64,000 nt of DNA from Sipunculus nudus. Taxonomy: Eukaryota > Annelida > Sipuncula > Golfingiida > Sipunculidae. Positions 57,305-64,000 of the stretch are shown in pieces (positions within the stretch are counted from its first letter, which is position 1; each line of letters starts with the position of its first letter). The notes beneath the pieces were generated by a model. That model saw nothing but the letters and a program-made list of their open reading frames with translations, had not been told where the DNA came from and searched no databases. The translations under genes and the position numbers were made by a program. The stretch lies in contig CM049316.1 in NCBI GenBank assembly GCA_026874595.1, positions 16,579,839 to 16,643,838 of the forward strand. The letters run 5' to 3'.

Positions 57305-60300
57305 TTAGCTCAGCTGACTATAAGTCATCTGAGCTATAGTCGTGGTCCATTGTCCATCGTCCGTCCGTCTGTCTGTCCGTCCGTCTTGCCGTCCGTCTGT
57401 CCGTCTGGATGTCCGTCCGTAAGACTGGCACGTTTCGACACCATTGGACCTATACGAATCTGAAATTCGGCATACAGTTAGATGTCCCCAAAATCTCCTA
57501 CCATGCCAAATTTGGGTCAATATTAGTTCGTTCCTTCGAGATATTAAGGAAAAACCTCAATTTTTTATTAGAAATCTTATTTTCACACTTCAGGACTGCC
57601 TTATATCAAAACCACTCATCTGGTTTTCTTCATTTTTACCATAAATATTCCTCTACATGGTTCCTATGTACATGCCAAAAATTAAGTCAGTATTATTTAA
57701 TTTTAAAAAGTTATGGGCCCAAACATAATGGACTTTGTAAAAAAATGAGGAAAGATATTTTGTCACTTAAGACCAAAAGTGTTAAAGGTAGGGGTTTTTT
57801 TCAGTAATACTACTTTAAATAATCAAAATTTAATTGTATACCAAAAATTAGATCAAAATCTGTTAGATTTTTTTAAATATTGGCAAAAATATAAAATTGG
57901 TACCTTAAATTTTGCCCAAGTTTGACCATGGCACGTTTTTTTCCTGTAACTGCTGTGGATTTAATTTTCAAAGCATGTTTTTGTTACCATTTCAACTGTT
58001 AAAACAAAAAATTTGAAACCAGTTGATCAAAAACTGTAGATTTTATTCAAGTTTTCAAGCACCATGTCACATATTGTTTACATCGAGCTAGTGTTATGCA
58101 GTTTACTAGAGCTCAGCTCCCCAGCTTCAGCTCTAAGTTCCTTAAATTTTGCATACAGTTAGATGTCCCCCAAATCCTCTACCATACTAAAAGTTTGGTC
58201 ACTAGGACTGCATTCCTTCGAGATATTAAGAAAAAACTTCATTTTCCATTAAATCCCCATTGTTACACTTTAAGATTGCCTAATATCAAAACCACTGATC
58301 TGACTTTGATAATATATAATATACATATTTTTCTATACATTCGCTATGCATATGCCAGAAATGATGTCAGTATTGTGTAATTGTTTTAAGTTCTAGGCCC
58401 AAACATAATGCACTTTGTAAAAAATCAAGAAATATATTTACTCTCTTAACATGAAAATTGCTGAAGGTAGACATTTTTTGCCAGGGATATAACATTATTT
58501 AATCAAGATTCAATTGTATTCCCAAAATTAGTTCTGAATTTTTCAAATTTTATAAATTATTAGCATAAATATAAAATCAGTACCTTAAATTTTGCCCAAC
58601 TTTGGCCATGGCATGTTTTTTCCCTGTACGCACTGTTGATTTTATTTTCATATCTTGCACACGTAAGGATTTTAGCTTCTAAATTCTGAAGTTATAAAAG
58701 GAATTGGTCAAAAACTAGCTTTTATGAAAATTTTATGAGACCATATCACACCTTGGCTGTACTGAAGCCCCTCTTTATGTCCCCACATTGACCTTTCAGG
58801 CCAATTATGCATGCTTGAAGCGAGGCACTCTGCAGCCAGCCAGCTCTTGGGTGGCTTCAACTGGATCTAACTGTCCAACCCCCTCCACTAGTATTTGTTT
58901 AGGCCATAAACATAACAATAAACTTTTTTTTAATATTTGGTTTATGATAAGAACTTAAAAAAGATAAATGGAAAAGGAATTTATAGTTAATGAGTTACAG
59001 GGGATTACCTTGCAATTACTGATCATTTATGGATCTTCCATGGATGGCCAAAATTGTATTTCAAATGACACCATGCAGTCACCATTGGGTATTTTTCATT
59101 TCAACCATAAAAATGAAAAATATATAATTAAAATAAATTGTTGTTTACTATTAGGGATTATATGAAGCAAGATAATGATAGACAAGGATGCAGTTGATTA
59201 TATTGAATTAATCTAAATTTCCAGGTCTTTTCCAGGTCTTTAACTTGTTGGTTTATATTTATTACAAAATTAAAATAATAAATAAATATGTCAAAAATTT
59301 AAAATATTACTCAGACAAGTGTTCATTAAAGATTTTAATTTGTTTGACTTATAACTCATGGTTGTATCAGTTGTTACATGAGACTGGCTAAATAATCAAA
59401 ATTTATATTGCTGGTCCTTTATTTCAGTTCATAAAATTAAACATTCCCAACTCCAGTTTGCTCCTGGTATGATATATTGGGTGTTTTGATCCTTGGATTA
59501 ATTTTAACACATGTATTAGTTTTATAGCTGAGAATACTTTTCTTTTTTTCCTGATACTTTAAAAAAATATAAATATTCAAATTTTTCCTGTTAGTGTTGT
59601 GGATATAATTTTCACAGCATGTACACATTAACATTTCATCTGTTAAAATCTGAAATTTGAAACCAATTGATCAAAAACTGTCGATTTTATTCAAGTTTCC
59701 AGGTACCATGTCTTCATTGTTTGCATCAGATCAGTATAAATGCAGTGTACTGGGCAGTTACATAACACCTTCAGGTCTGACCTACTGCCACTGTGAGTGT
59801 CTGGGTCAGGCTGGGTCAGGCAGTAATTACCAGAGAGCCTCTCTTTCTCTCTCTCTCTGGCAGTCTAGGTCTCTCTTTCTCTCTCTCTCTCTCTCCTCTG
59901 CTTTTTCTCTTTCTTTCTCCATCTTTCTTTCTCTCTTTCTCTATCTCTCTCTCTCTCTCTCTCTCTCCCAAATTGCCTCCCTTCCTCCCTCCATCCTATT
60001 TTGTTGACAGGTACTATAAACTAGATACATTAGCTATAAATGTTGATGCAATTTAGAAATGTGAATCAACTGAAATATTCACAATCACATGTATGTTATA
60101 CTGTTAATTTATAGTAACATTCGGAAACTTGGATTAAAATTATGTAATGAAAAAAAAGGAATAAATGCAAATATTGTTAATTTTTTCTTGGCTCAGTAGA
60201 ATGGGGAAAAATTATTTGCTTTGTTTCTCCATCTTTCTGTCTGTTTTAAATATTTAATGTTCATTAATGAACTTTTTTATTATAAGCACTGTTGAGTTAA

Positions 60301-61182
60301 ATTTCATATCCTGTATGTATATGCAAGGGTGTTGTAACTCTCACCATCCCTTTCTTCATCCCACTGAGGCTTTGCTCCTTGGCACCGTGAACAATAGTTT
60401 TATGGCTTTAGCATAAAATTTAATAATTAAAGAAAATATCTACAGAGAGACAGAGGCATTGTAACTCTGATCATAACACAACACCCCTCCCCCCCCCCCC
60501 CCTATCAAGTCATTGCACCTGTGGAATGGGGACGTTATGGCAACTGTATACATATCATAAAATTGATAAAAAAGGTTTACCAAATAAATTGGATCTCATC
60601 AGACAAATGTGTAAACTGTTGAACTGTCAACAGCTTATCAAAAAGGTAACCAATGGAAAGGCATGGTCAGGTCTCAAATATTATTTATGTCAATATTGTG
60701 TAATATGTAGACGTGAGGAGCATCAAAATAATGCACCTTGTCAAGACCGATCTTGTCAAGATATTATGTCATACAGTCACAAATTCATAAATCCCCTCAT
60801 CAGTATAGTTAATCATAACCTTGTATCTGTCAAATTGAACTCTTGCAGTTTTCCATACACTATATATCCTTCAACAAATAGCCTTATCATCATTATACCA
60901 CTGCTTAGCATACTGTCATTGCATTCATATTTGCTCAAATAAATTGCTTTTTTCGACCCCTCCCAAATAAATAAAAAATAAACCACTATATTTTACTCCA
61001 TATTAATCCATCAGTCAGGTTATTTCATATATCATTTACTCACATATTACATTATATTCCTTTATAAAAGCCCAACATGACCATGATATTCTAAGCTTTA
61101 TCTACTCAATATAGTATCACAATGGTGATACATTTATAGTCCAATCATGATCAGCTGAGCGCCGTGACCCATGGGTCCCTTG
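57305..61182. mobile_element. Large composite family C element, 3.9 kb
   Basis: It starts TAGCTCAGCTGACTATAAGT and ends near TGACCCATGGGTCCCTTG, the reverse complements of the two termini of the 23.2-25.7 kb copy. After a GTCCGTCCGTCT-rich segment it has tandem modules: a CATACAGTTAGATGTCCCC block at about 57470 and again at 58150, and an AAACTGT(A/C)GATTTTATTCAAG block at about 58030 and 59675. A CT-rich stretch (59840-59980) follows. No transposase, helicase or reverse transcriptase frame was seen. The sequences outside both ends share ATCAAAGAGCCAT(C/T)ATTTAC. Confidence 0.7.
59840..59980. repeat. Imperfect CT microsatellite
   Basis: CT/TCTTT-rich polypyrimidine run of about 140 bases within the family C element. 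The Ser/Leu-rich open frames across it are a by-product of the repeat. Confidence 0.95.
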
Positions 61183-61189
61183 TTTTTTT

Positions 61190-62160
61190 ATAGGCCCTCA
61201 TTTCCTAGATTTATTTTAAACAATTCTTTTTTAATTATTATATAGCTTAATTATTATATTTTAATACATTGCACTTTGATTGTATGGTAACAATCAAAGA
61301 GCCATTATTTACTCTTAATGTATTATACATTATTATATTTCCACGATTTATTTTAAATTATTTTTTTTAATTATCGTATAGTTTATTATATTATAGAACC
61401 GTCTATATGATTCATATGATACCTGCATATGTCGTATATTACATTTAAGTATACAGGAAGAAAAACAATAAAATTAAAATAAGAAAAAAGAACGATCGTC
61501 CGACTTTAAATTAATTGGAGATAAGGTCGATATTAGCCTGCATAATGATGGGTCAGTCAATAAAAAAGTCAAAGAACAATTACATTTGGTTGAGCGGTGG
61601 CACCCCCCCCCCCCCCCCCCATACCTGTGCGTTCCTTTACCAACGTAAACAATCAATTTTTCTAAATATTACAAAAAATCACATCCAAGCCTATGTGTCA
61701 GTGTAATAAATAAACTCCGTACATATAAGCCTATAAAAAAAGAAAAGGTTTTATTTCGACTTTATCATGAACAATGAGGAAATTTGTACGATTTTTTTTT
61801 ACAGAGCACGGCTTATAAATTTCACTAAAAAGAAACCATGTTTGATTTAATTCTCTTTATACCAAATCAAGGCATATATACTAGAGAAACATTCCCTTTC
61901 AAAAAGAGAGAACAGATAACTAGTATTATAATATGAGGATAGAATGGTTCGTTAAATACCATAAAAAGATATTACCTCTTTCTTTCTTTCCCTCTCTTGA
62001 GGATTGGTGGAGCCGCCGATACAATAATTTCCTCGTAGTGTCCTTCTGTACGTGCGCCCTTTCAGTGATAATAGCACATATATCTCATGTACTGGGATGA
62101 AATTGCGCATGTCCATAGATCTTGAATACCTTTCGTACTTAAGACTGTGCAAATGTCAGC
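61190..62160. other. Unassigned AT-rich spacer
   Basis: Contains a poly(C) run near 61602-61620 and a sequence near 61290 that resembles the flank at 57255. No gene recognised. Confidence 0.4.
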
Positions 62161-62164
62161 TGGA

Positions 62165-62240
62165 ATCTCTGGTAGCTCAGAGGAAGAGCGGCTTACTGGA
62201 ATATGAAATCGGATGGAGGGGTTCGATTTTCTTTCGAAGG
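62165..62240 (+). repeat. tRNA-like sequence (SINE head or tRNA pseudogene)
   Basis: TGGTAGCTCAGAGGAAGAGC fits a pol III A box, and GGGGTTCGATTTTC about 45 bases on fits a B box. The acceptor and T stems pair poorly, so a working tRNA is unlikely. No copy of its tail was found in the window. Confidence 0.5.
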
Positions 62241-63365
62241 AATTCTTTTTCTGTGTATTCATGTTCCATCCCTTTTAATACAATATTGTGAATCTTACAC
62301 TAAGAAGATAAAATTAATGTTTTACTGCAATAATTCATATATCAGTTGACGGGAAATTTAAATATTTCCGTCCAGGTACCAAGGTATATATAAAGCTATC
62401 AATATGGAACATTTTCCGTTTTAAGCTATGTTATCTTGTAGCTGCTTATTTATTCTGGAAGGAAATCGGGCTTGGGCAACATGCACTCGCACAATTTAAA
62501 GAGATAAAATAACACTTTTTTTTCTGGAATAAAATTTAGAGCCTAAACCTTCAAAATATCAGGACTGCATATTATTATCTAGACTTATAAATGAAACAGA
62601 AAGGTACTTACCAGGCTAGATAAAAGGACTGCTATTTGGTAGTGGGTGGCTTTTCACCTGGGAAGCCGACACTGTCGTAAAACCAGCCCCAAGGTGAAAC
62701 TGAAGCCATATACCATCTGCCTGCCACAGAGGGCAGGCATAGGGGTCCACTGCTTGATGATCCAAGAGAGGCCGGAATCGCCAGGGCAAGGGGGTTTTAT
62801 CCCAGAGGGGCAGAGGGCGAAGTCCTTAGCTGCCTGTGATTGGCTATGGGGCATCTCTATATTGACTGTCAATCAGTGTTGATACCCCACCCCTGGCCAG
62901 GTCAAAGGGCAAGAATGTTACATCCTTCCCCCTATAGGGAAAATTTTACACTACAGTGGAAAATTTTGCGATAGCAGTCATGATATCTAGCCTGTGGAGA
63001 GGAGACTTTGTTTTTGTTTGTTTCTTATATGACCAAAACTAGTTGGCAGGCTGTGTATAGGCTGTAAGCCAGCAACCCAACCCCTAACTCCCATGTTGGG
63101 AGGGGGGGAGGTAGGTTTATCCAATGCTACAACAGCGGGTAGGGAGTGTTCTCCCCCCACACAGTACCTCCAGTGATTAGGGACTTTGCAGTCTGATAGT
63201 TGTTTTGAAAGTTCAGGGATTGTGTATTTTTTATTAGACATGCAAAAACAATATAAAATATTCAAAGACACATCAATGATATTCAACATGCACCAGGTAC
63301 AATAAGTTGTTACACGTTACAGTATATTAGTGAGCCAGGTGGCCATATAGGATTTAACAACATAT
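62240..63365. other. Unassigned spacer with a GC-richer block
   Basis: 62640-63180 is richer in GC than its surroundings, with open frames on both strands but no family resemblance and no splice context. It may be an unrecognised repeat. Confidence 0.35.
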
Positions 63366-63368
63366 CAG

Positions 63369-63554
63369 TCAAGTTGGTGGCGCCACAGGCCTCAGTATTA
63401 ACTCAAGGTGTTCTGTATTTATAAAAGCGTCCAATATCTGGCTGTAGTGGTGTGTTAACTCAGGTTCAGATTGCTGTCGCAGAAGAGCTGAGCCGGACCA
63501 CACGCGGAAGGCTGCACTGATGGCTGACAACTGGTTCATGCGAGAATATAACAT
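63369..63554 (-). CDS. Orphan exon-like open frame, unidentified upstream gene
   Basis: An acceptor with a good pyrimidine tract (tttattttcag) is followed by an open frame starting MLYSRMNQLSAISAAFRVWS and ending LELILRPVAPPT before a stop. Composition is normal for a helical protein, unlike the repeat-derived frames nearby. I do not recognise the family. It could be a terminal exon, or an internal one with a weak donor. It has no phase-0 donor, so it cannot join RNF31 exon 1 directly. Its last 30 bases resemble the dispersed GTGGCGCCACC repeat, which weakens the case for the end. Confidence 0.4.
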   Translation of the reverse strand: MLYSRMNQLSAISAAFRVWSGSALLRQQSEPELTHHYSQILDAFINTEHLELILRPVAPPT

Positions 63555-64000
63555 CTGAAAATAAAGTACAAGAGCGGCAGTATCTGTCCTTATGACACAA
63601 GTACATTTTCTGCAACTGTAACCTAGACATAACTATTTAAAAAAAATAACCTGCATAAATTTCGCAAAATCAAACATAAAGAATGCTGTTAAGCGGCCCC
63701 TTGGTAAAACATGAAAAGAGTTAAACACTTGATCTAAGGTTTTAACTATACATGATTAAATAAACTTGGCAACGGTTCATAAAGGGACCCTCCAATTGGG
63801 AGAATCTGGGCTCATTTCTCAGTTTTATTTGGAGTATATAAAACTAGAGGTAACTATGGTCCCCAAAAGTTGTATAGCCCGAAAATACAAGATTGGCAAA
63901 AGTAACCAACGTACGTATCAGATTTAATGGACAGTATTTTCTTTGTGCCCTGTCTGGCCTCTTAACTGTAACGGAATTTATTTAGAGCCCCGTCTGGCTG
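63555..64000. other. Unassigned flank of the orphan exon
   Basis: Probable intron upstream of the exon-like block at 63369-63554. No further exon was recognised before the window ends. Confidence 0.35.

Noticed and set aside
59657-60056. Ser/Leu-rich open frames
   Set aside because: They arise from the CT-rich repeat inside the family C element.
62165-62240. Functional tRNA gene
   Set aside because: A and B box-like motifs are present, but acceptor and T stems do not pair properly.
62646-62882. Overlapping open frames on both strands in the GC-richer block
   Set aside because: Both strands are open to similar lengths and neither shows a known motif. A repeat is more likely.
63369-63554. 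Treating the orphan exon as part of RNF31
   Set aside because: No donor in the phase needed by exon 1, a 9 kb gap, a candidate promoter in between, and no match to the HOIP N-terminus.

Overview
The window is eukaryotic nuclear DNA, AT-rich, with long intergenic spacers, many microsatellites, and short exons separated by GT-AG introns. It most likely comes from an invertebrate. The density of non-autonomous repeats, tRNA-derived SINEs and tandem-array elements suggests a mollusc or other spiralian, but that is an inference from repeat style only.

The one gene I can assemble with confidence is on the minus strand between about 54.2 kb (5' end) and 27.4 kb (3' end). It is an orthologue of RNF31/HOIP, the catalytic subunit of the linear ubiquitin chain assembly complex. 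I could place 23 coding exons whose splice phases all agree. They give 5,655 coding bases, a model of 1,884 residues, against about 1,072 in human. Domain order is PUB, a proline-rich tandem repeat, a B-box-like zinc finger, a coiled coil, three RanBP2/NZF zinc fingers, a UBA-like region, RING1-IBR-RING2, and the linear-chain-determining (LDD) C-terminus. The catalytic RING2 cysteine and all visible zinc ligands are intact. The extra length is mainly the repeat array encoded by exon 6 and the long linker in exon 10. The array carries a Q-M-Y-H motif about every 20 residues and resembles the short PUB-binding motifs of HOIP partners, which makes it the most interesting item here.

Upstream of the first recognised coding exon, 57.0 to 57.2 kb has a perfect palindromic NF-kappaB motif, an interferon-response-like motif, an ETS core, a GC box and a CCAAT box. 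It is a candidate promoter. A single open exon-like block at 63.37 to 63.55 kb may belong to an unidentified neighbouring gene.

Region by region: 1 to 27 kb is gene-poor and full of repeats (tandem modules, a decayed LINE, hAT-like MITEs, SINEs, AT microsatellites, a 2.4 kb composite element). 27.4 to 54.2 kb is the HOIP gene, with a 50-copy 43-bp minisatellite in one intron and other insertions. 54.2 to 57.2 kb has a terminal-inverted-repeat element and the candidate promoter. 57.3 to 61.2 kb is a second, 3.9 kb member of the composite family. 61.2 to 64 kb is repeats plus the orphan exon.
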